Assembly (NCBI GenBank): GCA_018817125.1
Contig: JAHIUN010000002.1
Span: 124,001 to 188,000, forward strand
Direction: 5' to 3'
Length of the DNA stretch: 64,000 nt
DNA from: Patescibacteria group bacterium
GTDB taxonomy: Bacteria; Patescibacteriota; Gracilibacteria; UM-FILTER-43-11
Position 1 is the stretch's first letter; the number at the start of each line of letters is the position of its first letter. The notes beneath the pieces are model-generated. The model did not search any database, was not told the origin of the DNA, and worked only from the letters and a program-made list of their open reading frames with translations. Below are positions 25,567 to 33,703 of this stretch, piece by piece. The translations under genes and the position numbers were made by a program.

Positions 25567-26019
25567 ATGAATAAGGACATTATAAAAAAAATTCAAAAAC
25601 AGATCATTCAACTATTGCCAGTCGGTCAGCGAAATCAACCCGGTATTTTATTAGCCGATAGCTGCAGTGAGGTATCACGTTTGGTTGCCGGCTGGATAAA
25701 AATATTAGATAAATCTAATCGCGTATTAATAATAAAAGGAATTAATGTTTGTGGTACCCAAAAGGCACATGACATATTGGCAGTAATGACCATCAGTAAT
25801 CAGGTTTACATTATTGACCCCACAATTTGGCAATTTTTTCCGCAGGCAAAATCAATTTCAGTATTTATTTTAGATGATATTAATACTGCCTTAACTAAAA
25901 TTAAAACAATGTATGGCGGACAGTGGTCAAAAAATGAAGAATTTATTTGGATGGATAAAGGTGAAGAAAAAAAGTACTTAGACGTTATATCTCAGAATAT
26001 TCGTGAAAATTTAAGGTAA
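25567..26019 (+). CDS. Papain/transglutaminase-like fold protein, putative Cys peptidase
   Basis: 150 residues. The order Cys33 (ADSCSEVSRLVAGWI), His68 (QKAHDILAVM), Asp84 (VYIIDPTIWQFF) is the spacing and context expected of a small papain-like or transglutaminase-like catalytic triad: a helix-starting Cys, a His on a strand, and Asp in an I-D-P-T motif. No signal peptide or membrane segment. AT-rich and preceded by its own promoter after the RiPP terminator, so it is not strictly in that operon. It could be the leader peptidase of the peptide, or an unrelated amidase or acyltransferase. The fold assignment is from pattern only. Confidence 0.5.
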   Translation: MNKDIIKKIQKQIIQLLPVGQRNQPGILLADSCSEVSRLVAGWIKILDKSNRVLIIKGINVCGTQKAHDILAVMTISNQVYIIDPTIWQFFPQAKSISVFILDDINTALTKIKTMYGGQWSKNEEFIWMDKGEEKKYLDVISQNIRENLR

Positions 26020-26127
26020 TTTAATGTTGATTTTAACAAAAATGGCCATAATGTCTTGCTCTGCAAAATAAAAATTTTAATTACATCCGCCAACTAAGCA
26101 TGTTTATACGAAGGCCTTTTTTGAATT

Positions 26128-28020
26128 CTACCAGCTCCCTCCGCCCCCTCCGCCAAACCCTCCGCCGGAAGACCCGCCGCTGAACCCGCTTCCTCCGCTT
26201 CCGCCGGGTCGGGAGGCCAGGGCACTGCCCACAAAGCCGGATACCACGCCGAGGTTCTGCACAAAGGACGTCGTGTTAAACACACCCTTATGTCCCTCAT
26301 ACCAATTAGGGGGCTGGTCGTAGATCCCTTCAAACGCCTTACTCCATTTGTTGGCAATGCCAAGCGTCATGGCATAGGGCAGGAATTCGTAAAACAGATG
26401 TTCTTTTTCCTGGAACTTAAGACGGTCTTTTTCCGCGGTCAGTAAATAATCTTTAAAGCCGAGGATGTGTTCGCGGGCCAGCGTGCCTTCTTCGGATTTG
26501 GCGGGCATGTGTTTTGAGATAATTATTGATAAGATCCCATTCCAGAAAAACACCATAGAAAAGGCGGTCCCCAAAAAGATACCCTCCAATGTTTGGAAGA
26601 TGAAACCGGCGAACAGCACCACAAACCCTTTGATCAGGTATTTATTACGGACTTTTTTGGGGGATTTGGGGAAGAACCCTTTACTGACCAGCGAATCGAA
26701 CAGCATATCTTTCAGTTTAGGCAGTTCCCTGTAAAATTTATTCCGCAATGCCGAGATTTTGACAGTCGTTTTATCGCCGAAGAGTTTATCGATAAATATT
26801 TTTTCAAAGTCAGAAAGCCCCCGGTCGCCGGGTTTGGGTTTGTCGAGACGGATGAGTTCGTAATCATCGCTTTTAAAGATCCAGAACCCCTGCGATTTAG
26901 GGAGTACTTTTATTTTCATATAGCCCCGCACGCACAGGTCTACGATGGTGGAGGTCAGGTCGTGCATATGCACTTTCTCATCCACCAGCGTTCCCATTTC
27001 CGCCGGACTCATCCCGTCGGGGGGTTCATACTGGGGCATGATGGTGCCGCGCCCTTTGGGATCGCGCCCTTTGCGGAAGAAGGTGATGACCGGCTCAAAG
27101 GCGAGTCCGAAAAAGAGAAGTACCCCCAGCCAGGTGAGTAAATCGAGCCAGTAATATTTTTCAAGGTCGAACGATTCAATGACCGATTCGCCGGGGGATA
27201 AGGTGATGGTGCGGAGATCGGGGGTTTTGTAGCCGAACTTATCGAGCCGTACCTGATAGGTGCCGGCCGCGAGTGTGTCTAGGACACAGTGGGTCTCACA
27301 TTGTTTGGCACCATTGATAAAAACATCCGCTTCCGCCGGGTCGCTGATCACTTCGAGGGTGGCGGGGCGTTCAAAGATATTCGGCGGCATGCCCACCACA
27401 ATGGTCAGTCCGTTATAAGCTGGCAAAGACTGGTTAGCGCGGAACAGGACCACATTTCCATCTTCACTGTATTCATAAAAACAGTTTTCCGCCGCACTGC
27501 CGGTCCGGCCGGTGAAACATTTAAACTGAAGGCCGTCACTGCCCTGAGCGGAGGGGGGAAGCTGGACAGCGGTGACCGCGCTGTGGATGGGGACAGGCCA
27601 TTCATTGCCGGTCGCGTTCCAGTACAGTTCGTCGTGATCCGGAAAGAAACGGACGGCTTTCCGCACGTTGTAGGCGATTTTATACCTCTGCTTGCCGTTT
27701 ACATAGGCATTCGGGTCGCCGATTTTCAGCCGTAAACCGTTCGTAATACCCTGTTCCTGATAAGGGTAGTTTTTTCCTGTTTCATCTTTTATACTAAGCA
27801 CTTCGACAGCGATGCCTTCGGTCTGGATATCGCGGTAGATACCGTGCCGTTCTTCGCTGAACGTGACGTCGATGGTCTCGGTGACCGCCAGCATACCGTT
27901 TTCATGCATACGGATCTCGGTGCGGAATTCGTCGATCTCAAACGCTTCCTGGGCGAAAGCGGGTAAGGCAAAAAGGAATGCGAATAAAAAACTAAGAAAA
28001 AGCGGATAGAGTTTTTTCAT
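26128..28020 (-). CDS. DUF2207 membrane protein with embedded PEGA domain
   Basis: 630 residues starting at MKKLYPLFLSFLF (28020), which gives a clear signal peptide; a start at 28080 would overlap the upstream gene and add a basic tail. Residues 25-210 are the DUF2207 extracytoplasmic domain (HENGMLAVTETIDVTFSEER, YWNATGNEWPVPI). About 220-290 form a PEGA-type surface domain (SDPAEADVFINGAKQ, TYQVRLDKFGYKT). A membrane segment follows, then the cytoplasmic DUF2207 half with two further membrane segments and a Gly-rich C-terminal end (GGGFGGGGGGSW). DUF2207 function is unknown. Confidence 0.8.
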   Translation of the reverse strand: MKKLYPLFLSFLFAFLFALPAFAQEAFEIDEFRTEIRMHENGMLAVTETIDVTFSEERHGIYRDIQTEGIAVEVLSIKDETGKNYPYQEQGITNGLRLKIGDPNAYVNGKQRYKIAYNVRKAVRFFPDHDELYWNATGNEWPVPIHSAVTAVQLPPSAQGSDGLQFKCFTGRTGSAAENCFYEYSEDGNVVLFRANQSLPAYNGLTIVVGMPPNIFERPATLEVISDPAEADVFINGAKQCETHCVLDTLAAGTYQVRLDKFGYKTPDLRTITLSPGESVIESFDLEKYYWLDLLTWLGVLLFFGLAFEPVITFFRKGRDPKGRGTIMPQYEPPDGMSPAEMGTLVDEKVHMHDLTSTIVDLCVRGYMKIKVLPKSQGFWIFKSDDYELIRLDKPKPGDRGLSDFEKIFIDKLFGDKTTVKISALRNKFYRELPKLKDMLFDSLVSKGFFPKSPKKVRNKYLIKGFVVLFAGFIFQTLEGIFLGTAFSMVFFWNGILSIIISKHMPAKSEEGTLAREHILGFKDYLLTAEKDRLKFQEKEHLFYEFLPYAMTLGIANKWSKAFEGIYDQPPNWYEGHKGVFNTTSFVQNLGVVSGFVGSALASRPGGSGGSGFSGGSSGGGFGGGGGGSW

Positions 28021-28030
28021 GATTTTTTGG

Positions 28031-28297
28031 TTATTTTTTCCTATTTGTTTTTTTCGGCTCTTCTTTACGGACGACTTCAAGCGTAAAAGAAGAAGCCAGA
28101 GCCGCCAAAGCCCCGACGGCGACTAAAATCGGAGCGAAAAGCGCCCCCAGAACCCCTACATTCACGGGGATTTCCAGGTATTCACGTCCTTTTTGATCCT
28201 TAATAATAATCCGCCGGACATTTCCTTCTTTAATTATGGCCTTAACTTTTTTAAGAAGTTCATCTCCGCTTACTTTAAATTCGGTTTGCTTAGACAT
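28031..28297 (-). CDS. DUF4342 family protein
   Basis: 88 residues. The N-terminal amphipathic part (ELLKKVKAIIKEGNVRRIII) and the hydrophobic segment VGVLGALFAPILVAVGALAA are the hallmarks of DUF4342, small membrane-associated proteins of unknown role. ATG start at 28297. The DUF2207 gene follows 10 nt downstream on the same strand, suggesting an operon. Confidence 0.8.
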   Translation of the reverse strand: MSKQTEFKVSGDELLKKVKAIIKEGNVRRIIIKDQKGREYLEIPVNVGVLGALFAPILVAVGALAALASSFTLEVVRKEEPKKTNRKK

Positions 28298-28370
28298 GGT
28301 GTTTTATTTATTAATACAAGACAAAAACAGTGTATCGGATTTAAACACTTTTTTAAAGAGGGGAATGTGT

Positions 28371-28760
28371 TTAGAAGAGAGGGCAGACCACAACACATTG
28401 TCTGTCTAAACATTTAGCCTGATAAGGGCAGTTTGAACGAATGGCGTAATCCATCGGCAGTTTGCAGTCACGGTCGTCTTTACAGGCGTCCTTGAGCGCG
28501 ATTTCGCATTTTCCGCCGACCAGGCCGATGACATTTGAGTTCAGTTTCGCAAAACAGCGGTTTGAAAAGGTTTCCAGCACAGGGTTGCAAGGCGCTTTGA
28601 TGCATTGAACCTGCACTTTCGCGCAGACCGGGTCATAATCTTCCGTGCAGACGATACCATCGGATGGCGGCATGTCAGGTTCGGTCTGAGTTGGGTAAAA
28701 AAGCCCTTTAAACGAGCAACCGGAAAGAAAGATAAGTGAGAGGATGATTAGTTTTTTCAT
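28371..28760 (-). CDS. Lipoprotein with Kazal-like Cys domain
   Basis: 129 residues. Signal peptide MKKLIILSLIFLSGC with lipobox LSGC. The segment CTEDYDPVCAKVQVQC...ETFSNRCFAK has the DPVCA and (T)(Y/F)SNxC pattern of Kazal-type protease inhibitors, with a short Cys-containing insertion. A second Cys-rich unit follows (ACKDDRDCKLPMDY, CPYQAKCLDRQCVVVCP). It may inhibit external proteases or simply be a disulfide-rich surface protein. Start ATG 28760. Confidence 0.65.
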   Translation of the reverse strand: MKKLIILSLIFLSGCSFKGLFYPTQTEPDMPPSDGIVCTEDYDPVCAKVQVQCIKAPCNPVLETFSNRCFAKLNSNVIGLVGGKCEIALKDACKDDRDCKLPMDYAIRSNCPYQAKCLDRQCVVVCPLF

Positions 28761-28863
28761 ATTTAAATGTAGGGAATATCAATTTTAGATTATCGGATTG
28801 CAGAAAATATTGCAAAAAGGACTACTAAACGGGGTTCCCTAAGTAGAAGTTCGCTTTGGGAAG

Positions 28864-28938
28864 TGGTGGCCCGGGGCGGAATTGAACCACCGACGCAAAG
28901 ATTTTCAGTCTTTCGCTCTACCACTGAGCTACCAGGCC
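28864..28938 (-). tRNA. tRNA-Phe(GAA)
   Basis: Acceptor GGCCTGG/CCGGGCC, D stem GCTC/GAGC, anticodon stem AAAGA/TCTTT with loop CTGAAAA, T-loop TTCAATT, discriminator A, and CCA encoded in the DNA (28864-28866). Confidence 0.95.
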
Positions 28939-28957
28939 ACACTAAATTGTCTTCGGA

Positions 28958-28986
28958 ATTTTAAAGCAGATTTATTTTGGAGGCAA
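28958..28986 (-). promoter_or_regulatory. tRNA-Phe promoter, TTGCCT-17-TAAAAT
   Basis: On the minus strand TTGCCT (28981-28986) and TAAAAT (28958-28963) are spaced by 17 nt, about 20 nt before the tRNA 5' end. It overlaps the last bases before the folA stop at 28992. Confidence 0.65.
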
Positions 28987-28991
28987 GTCGA

Positions 28992-29522
28992 TTAGCCCTG
29001 CCTTTTGTAGAATAAATAATTGTAACTGATGTCATCATCCTCTGATCCGCCCATATTCACGGGCTCGCCGAACGACTCGGGGATGACCGGGAAGTGGGTA
29101 TCGCATTCAAAGATGTCGTGGATTTGAGTCAGATAAATCCCATCCAGCTGGGGCATAGAAGTGACGTCGCTGTATACCCTTCCTCCGCCGATTACATAGA
29201 TGTCCTCGGTTTTATCGTCGGCCAGCAGAAATGCTTCTTCCAATGATGTTGCCACAACCGCCCCGTCGGCTACAAAATCCGAATTGCGGGTTAAGACCAC
29301 GTTTTTACGGTTTTTCAGCGGGCGGTGGTTTTCCGGGATGGAATCCCAGGTGGTTCGCCCCATCAAAACCATGTTCTGCTTGTCCGGATCTTCAGTTTTG
29401 GTAGTGACCTCCTGAAAATGTTTCAGCTCATTTTTAAGGTTCCAGGGCATTTTCCCGTCTCTTCCGATGCCGAACTCCTGATCGGCGGCAACGATGATGT
29501 AGAGGTTGTGATTGTTGATCAT
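28992..29522 (-). CDS. folA: Dihydrofolate reductase
   Basis: 176 residues reducing dihydrofolate with NADPH. Motifs: IVAADQEFGIGRDGKMPWNL (substrate loop), MGRTTWDSIP, VVLTRNS, IYVIGGGRVY. The start at 29522 (MINNHNLY) is chosen because an earlier in-frame ATG at 29558 lies inside an inverted repeat. Downstream of thyA on the same strand, a natural pairing, since ThyA makes dihydrofolate. No SD; AACAAAATT precedes the ATG. Confidence 0.95.
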   Translation of the reverse strand: MINNHNLYIIVAADQEFGIGRDGKMPWNLKNELKHFQEVTTKTEDPDKQNMVLMGRTTWDSIPENHRPLKNRKNVVLTRNSDFVADGAVVATSLEEAFLLADDKTEDIYVIGGGRVYSDVTSMPQLDGIYLTQIHDIFECDTHFPVIPESFGEPVNMGGSEDDDISYNYLFYKRQG

Positions 29523-29530
29523 AATTTTGT

Positions 29531-29633
29531 TGGGATAAATGGGGTTTATCTGGGACAAATGTGATAAATGGGATTCGATTGAATGCTTATCACATTCATC
29601 CCATTTGTCCTTTTTGTCCCATTTTTCCCAAAA
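29531..29633 (-). repeat. Inverted-repeat leader of folA, GGGACAAATGGGAT words
   Basis: On the minus strand the left arm TTGGGAAAAATGGGACAAA... pairs with ATTTGTCCCAG..CCCATTTATCCCAA. It ends about 8 nt before the folA ATG. Same word family as 38283-38387, 62761-62862 and, more distantly, 945-1066. Confidence 0.7.
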
Positions 29634-29636
29634 AAG

Positions 29637-30452
29637 TTATACTGCTATGGGAAATTTAATAGGTTCGTTGCACTCGTACCCCACTAACTCAAAATCCTCA
29701 ACCTCCAGATTCCAGAACGGTTTTTGCGCGATTTCGAGCTTAGGTAAGGTTTTAGGAGTCCGTGTGAGTTGTTCTTTCAGGCCTTCAATATGATTACTAT
29801 ATATATGAGCGTCGCCAAAAGTGTGAATGAAATGACGGGGGATTAAATCACATTCTTGTGCCACCATCATCAGCAAAGTCGAATAGCTGGCGATGTTATA
29901 CGGCACACCCAATGCGATGTCTGCGCTTCTCTGATAAAGCTGAAGGTCTAAAAAGCCATTCGCCACATTAAACTGCATAAAAGCATGGCAAGGCATTAAG
30001 GCCATTTTAGGAAGATCAGCCACATTCCAGGCGCTGACGATGATACGGCGGGATTTAGGGTCTTTTTTAATTAAATCTATCGCCTCCTGAACCTGATTCA
30101 CATGAGCGACATCACATGTTCCATCTTCTTTTAGCTCATGCCGCGGCCATTTGATCCACTGATAGCCGTAAATCGGACCAAGATCACCGCTTTCATCCGC
30201 CCAGGCATTCCAAATAGGGGTGTAGTCGGTCAGATTATCGTCGTGAATATTGGTGGAGCCATGTAAAAACCAAAGAAGTTCACGTACAATAGCATCGTAT
30301 CGTACCTTTTTGGTGGTCACGAGCGGAAACCCTTCACGCAGATCATATCGGTTCTGATAACCGAACACCGAAATCGTGCCCGTGCCGGTGCGGTCTTCCT
30401 TTTTCTCTCCGTTTTCAAGGACGAATTGTACGAGGTCTAAATACTGTTTCAT
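29637..30452 (-). CDS. thyA: Thymidylate synthase (ThyA type)
   Basis: 271 residues converting dUMP to dTMP with methylene-THF. Motifs: [27 protein letters not shown], catalytic Cys155 in [41 protein letters not shown]. The length matches the bacterial family. The ATG at 30452 abuts a hairpin (30453-30523). Divergent from pgk. Confidence 0.97.
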   Translation of the reverse strand: MKQYLDLVQFVLENGEKKEDRTGTGTISVFGYQNRYDLREGFPLVTTKKVRYDAIVRELLWFLHGSTNIHDDNLTDYTPIWNAWADESGDLGPIYGYQWIKWPRHELKEDGTCDVAHVNQVQEAIDLIKKDPKSRRIIVSAWNVADLPKMALMPCHAFMQFNVANGFLDLQLYQRSADIALGVPYNIASYSTLLMMVAQECDLIPRHFIHTFGDAHIYSNHIEGLKEQLTRTPKTLPKLEIAQKPFWNLEVEDFELVGYECNEPIKFPIAV

Positions 30453-30523
30453 GGATTTAATATATCTGAATAACGGAAGGCGGGCAAATATTTGCCAATC
30501 CTCCGTTATTCAGAGGGAAATCC
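30453..30523 (-). repeat. Nested inverted repeat abutting the thyA start
   Basis: Outer arms GGATTT/AAATCC, a perfect 13-nt middle stem TCTGAATAACGGA/TCCGTTATTCAGA, and an inner palindrome GGCAAATATTTGCC (30483-30496). The arm nearest thyA ends directly at its ATG. Confidence 0.8.
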
Positions 30524-30537
30524 AAACCATCCGTCAA

Positions 30538-30566
30538 TTGAAAATAAATGAATGAATCAGTATAAT
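30538..30566 (+). promoter_or_regulatory. pgk promoter, TTGAAA-17-TATAAT
   Basis: TTGAAA (30538-30543), 17-nt spacer, TATAAT (30561-30566). The predicted +1 falls at the start of the hairpin arm 30569-30578. Confidence 0.75.
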
Positions 30567-30568
30567 TC

Positions 30569-30656
30569 ATGGGCAATAAAAATGGTAATTTTGTAGGGAC
30601 GCAAAATGTTGCGTCCCTACCGATATTCATATTTACAATATAATCGTATTGCCCAT
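30569..30656 (+). repeat. Inverted-repeat leader of pgk that includes the start codon
   Basis: ATGGGCAATA (30569-30578) is perfectly complementary to TATTGCCCAT (30647-30656), and the second arm contains the first two bases of the pgk ATG (30655-30657). A REP palindrome sits in the loop. Confidence 0.75.
30593..30620. repeat. REP palindrome GTAGGGACGCAA-N4-TTGCGTCCCTAC
   Basis: Perfect 12-nt arms. It is related to the 38-bp palindrome inside the broken RAYT at 60169-60206 (shared GTAGG(G/A)ACGC core). Confidence 0.8.
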
Positions 30657-31812
30657 GAAAACCCTAAAAGACCTCCCAAGCCTAACCGGCAAAAAGATTA
30701 TTGTCCGTGTGGATTTTAACGTGCCTCTGGATGACGAGGGGAATGTGCGTGATGACAAGCGTATCCGCCATGCTCTGCCGACCATCAGGCACTTACTGTC
30801 GGCCGGTGCCGCACAGATTATTTTAATGAGTCATTTAGGCCGCCCCAAAAACAATGAACCGAATCTTAAAACCGATAAAGTCGCCGCCAAACTCTCCGAA
30901 TTACTGGCTGAGGAAGTGGTAAAAGTGGATGATTGGGGTGAAAATGGTTTGCCAGGCGCCAAAATAGTGATGCTGGAAAACCTTCGTTTCCATCCGGGCG
31001 AAAAGAGCAAAGATGAGGCAGAGGTCGAGGCTTTTAGCAAACAGCTGGCCGGTTTAGCCGATTTTTATGTAAACGAAGCGTTCAGCAATTCTCACAGGAA
31101 GCACGCCAGCATGATGCTTCCTAAACTGATACCGGGCTGTGTGGGTTTTGGGGTCGAGAAGGAAGTCAGCGCCATTAAAAAGGCATTGGAAAGCCCGGAA
31201 CATCCGGTGGTGGCCGTTATCGGCGGTCTGAAGGCCGATAAACTCACTGCTATCAATAACCTTCTTGATATCTCCGACACGATTCTGGTAGCAGGCGCTT
31301 TGGCTTTTACATTGCTGAAAGCAAAAGGTAAAAACATGGGATCCAGCAAAATCGATGATGAAGGGCTTACGGAAATGGGTGAATTAGTCGATCGGATCAA
31401 AGACGATCCCAAGGTCCATCTTCCGGTGGACGCGGTGGTCGCGGATGATTTTTCTAATGAGGCCAACAGCAAAGATGTGTCAGTGGATGATGTGGAAGAC
31501 GGCTGGATGGCTTTGGATATCGGACCGGAAACCGTCGGGCATTATGTGGCTAAACTGAAAGAAGCCAGAACCATCCTCTGGTTCGGTCCGATCGGCGTGT
31601 TTGAAATGGAAAAATTCAGTCACGGCACCAAAATGATCGGGCACACCATTGCCGAAAGCGATGCCGTCTCGATTGTCGGAGGAGGGGACAGCGCTTCTGC
31701 CATTGGAGCCATGGGGCTTACAGATCAGATAACGCTGGTTTCAACAGGCGGGGGTGCTTCTTTGAAGATGATTGAAGGGAAGGAATTGCCTGCGATTAAA
31801 ATACTTGAATAA
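30655..31812 (+). CDS. pgk: Phosphoglycerate kinase
   Basis: Glycolytic enzyme making ATP from 1,3-bisphosphoglycerate, 385 residues. Motifs: RVDFNVPLDDEGNV near the N-terminus, LMSHLGRPK, VNEAFSNSHRKHASM, LKADKLTAI and GGGDSASAI near the C-terminus. ATG 30655 is preferred over TTG 30649. The start codon lies within a hairpin arm. The next gene starts 63 nt after the stop behind a short inverted repeat. Confidence 0.97.
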   Translation: MKTLKDLPSLTGKKIIVRVDFNVPLDDEGNVRDDKRIRHALPTIRHLLSAGAAQIILMSHLGRPKNNEPNLKTDKVAAKLSELLAEEVVKVDDWGENGLPGAKIVMLENLRFHPGEKSKDEAEVEAFSKQLAGLADFYVNEAFSNSHRKHASMMLPKLIPGCVGFGVEKEVSAIKKALESPEHPVVAVIGGLKADKLTAINNLLDISDTILVAGALAFTLLKAKGKNMGSSKIDDEGLTEMGELVDRIKDDPKVHLPVDAVVADDFSNEANSKDVSVDDVEDGWMALDIGPETVGHYVAKLKEARTILWFGPIGVFEMEKFSHGTKMIGHTIAESDAVSIVGGGDSASAIGAMGLTDQITLVSTGGGASLKMIEGKELPAIKILE

Positions 31813-31819
31813 AACCGAA

Positions 31820-31868
31820 TAGTGGGGCGCATTGTTAGGCGAGTTGTGGCCACCATTCGCCCCACCAT
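31820..31868 (+). repeat. Short inverted-repeat leader GTGGGGCG/CGCCCCAC
   Basis: The arms GTGGGGCGCATTG and CATTCGCCCCAC flank a GGCGAGTTGTGGCC centre. It ends about 8 nt before the ATG of the next gene. An in-frame ATG at 31822 within the repeat is rejected as the start. Confidence 0.6.
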
Positions 31869-31875
31869 ACGAAAT

Positions 31876-33594
31876 ATGACAAAATCATCCCGACAAATCG
31901 TTTATGTTGAGATCGACGAAGAGGTTACCTCTGTTTTTGATCGCATTAAAAATATCTGGAAAAAAGAAATATGGCTTGTCATTCCGCGGAAAGCGATTCT
32001 TTTTCAAAGCGCGGTGAATTTAAAGATTCTAAGAAAAAAACTTTCAGAAGAAAAAAAGAAACTCATTATTGTCACGACCGATAGGAACGGACGGCATTTG
32101 GCGGAAAAAATCGGGTTGCCGGTCATGAACCGGGTGGAGGTAGAAAAAGCCGAAGCCCCTTCGGACGAAAGTCCTCAGATGAAGATCCAGCCCATTCAGG
32201 CTCATCGCAATATCGTATCAGAAGAAGAAACTCCGAAGCGGTTTTCAGAAAAAAAGATAAGTATTCGGGAACTCATTCAGGAATTCCGCTTAAAAGACCG
32301 GAAACACAAAAAATCAGATGAAAATCCAGCTCATTCATTTCGCTTTGCACGTCCCAGCAGAAAGTTTTTGATTTTAATCATGATCACAAGCTTCAGTCTT
32401 TTTATGCTGATCGGCTATATCGCCCTTCCATCCGCTACCATTTATATCCGTCCGAAATTCGATAATATCGATTTTACCGTTAATGTGACTTTAGCGGACA
32501 AACGTAAAAACCAGACCTTATTAAAAGAAAACCAGCCTCATGTGATCGCCAGTGAGATTATTAATACCACCACGAAGCAAACCAAAATATTCAACACCGC
32601 CAGTAAGGAATTTGAGGGGAAGAACGCTACAGGCACAATTAAAATCGTAAACACCAGCGATGACCCCTGGGATCTGAAAGAAGGGACCCGTTTCCAGACA
32701 GATGATGGATTGGTTTTCCGAATACCGAAAGGAGTAATCGTCCCTCCGCGTGAACAGGATGAAGAAGGGAATGCTGCCCCGGGGATTTTGGTCAGTTATG
32801 TGAAGGCCGACCCTTTTGATATTTATGGCGAACCCATTGGTGAGCGGGCGAATATTCCTGCTACCCGCTTTACGATTCCAGGGCTCTCCAAATACAATCA
32901 GCGGCTCATTTGGGGGGAGTCCGAAGAACCGATGACCGGCGGGGTTACCAGTTACCGTTTTGTCGTAACGGGGGATGACATCAGGTCAGCGGAAAAACAG
33001 ATTGAAAATAATCTCATCCTGATGGCTAAGGAGGATCTGAGAACCTATATCGATGAGATGAACAAACTCAGCCAGTCTCAATTGGTCTTGCTGGATGACA
33101 GCCGTTACCTTAAAACCAATCTAGTCGACCTTCGTTATTCTGAAGATCTGGAGGGGAGTTATCGGGAAAAATTTGAAGTCTTTGCTAAAATCGAAGCGGA
33201 GGGAGTGGCTTTTGATTCTGAACAATTGTTCGCGATCTTAAAAAAGGAACTCAGTACCCGTACTCATCCGGATATGCGTCTGCGGGAAGGCTCTATTAAT
33301 CAGGAGAGCATCACCTATGAAGTGATCGATGAAGATGAGCTTTTAGGGCAGATCAAGATCACCGCCATCATTGTGGGCATTGAAGAATTTGATATCGATT
33401 CCTCCACGGTAGCGGGTGCCCGTTTCGGCAGCAGGGTTAAAGAAAAGATTCTTGGCCTAAGCATTGAGGAAGCGGAAAATCTGGTGGGAAATTTCAGTGA
33501 GGTGGATGCGGTCGAAGTCAAAACATGGCCTTTGTGGATCAATAAAATTCCCCGGGTGCCTGAAGGTATTGAGATTAAATTGATGGGTAATTAG
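31876..33594 (+). CDS. Membrane-anchored protein of unknown function, baseplate-J-like repeats possible
   Basis: 572 residues from MTKSSRQIVYVEIDEEVTSV. The N-terminal cytoplasmic part (1-160) has a small alpha/beta unit (WLVIPRKAILFQSAVNLKIL, IIVTTDRNGRHLAEKIGL). One membrane segment follows (about 164-184), then a large extracytoplasmic beta-rich region (190-572), including GTIKIVNTSDDPWDLKEGTRF, which resembles baseplate-J/gp47-like folds described for CPR proteins. The recurring IKITAIIVGIEEFDI near the C-terminus is unclassified. Probably a cell-envelope protein. The start at 31876 is preferred because the upstream stretch is a repeat. Confidence 0.6.
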   Translation: MTKSSRQIVYVEIDEEVTSVFDRIKNIWKKEIWLVIPRKAILFQSAVNLKILRKKLSEEKKKLIIVTTDRNGRHLAEKIGLPVMNRVEVEKAEAPSDESPQMKIQPIQAHRNIVSEEETPKRFSEKKISIRELIQEFRLKDRKHKKSDENPAHSFRFARPSRKFLILIMITSFSLFMLIGYIALPSATIYIRPKFDNIDFTVNVTLADKRKNQTLLKENQPHVIASEIINTTTKQTKIFNTASKEFEGKNATGTIKIVNTSDDPWDLKEGTRFQTDDGLVFRIPKGVIVPPREQDEEGNAAPGILVSYVKADPFDIYGEPIGERANIPATRFTIPGLSKYNQRLIWGESEEPMTGGVTSYRFVVTGDDIRSAEKQIENNLILMAKEDLRTYIDEMNKLSQSQLVLLDDSRYLKTNLVDLRYSEDLEGSYREKFEVFAKIEAEGVAFDSEQLFAILKKELSTRTHPDMRLREGSINQESITYEVIDEDELLGQIKITAIIVGIEEFDIDSSTVAGARFGSRVKEKILGLSIEEAENLVGNFSEVDAVEVKTWPLWINKIPRVPEGIEIKLMGN

Positions 33595-33595
33595 G

Positions 33596-33702
33596 ACTAT
33601 TAAGATTATGAAGATTGTTAAGACTATTACGATGGTATATTTAGATTAAGTTCAATAATCCTAATAGTCGTAAAAGTCCTAACAGTCTTAATAGTCCTAT
33701 TG
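33596..33702. repeat. Inverted repeat of AGTCTTAATAGTCC words between convergent genes
   Basis: The left arm ACTATTAAGATTATGAAGAT, AAGACTATTACG pairs with CGTAAAAGTCCTAACAGTCTTAATAGTCC. It lies exactly between two stop codons, so in this position it can only act in 3' ends, as a two-way terminator or an RNA-stabilising hairpin. Confidence 0.65.
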
Positions 33703-33703
33703 G

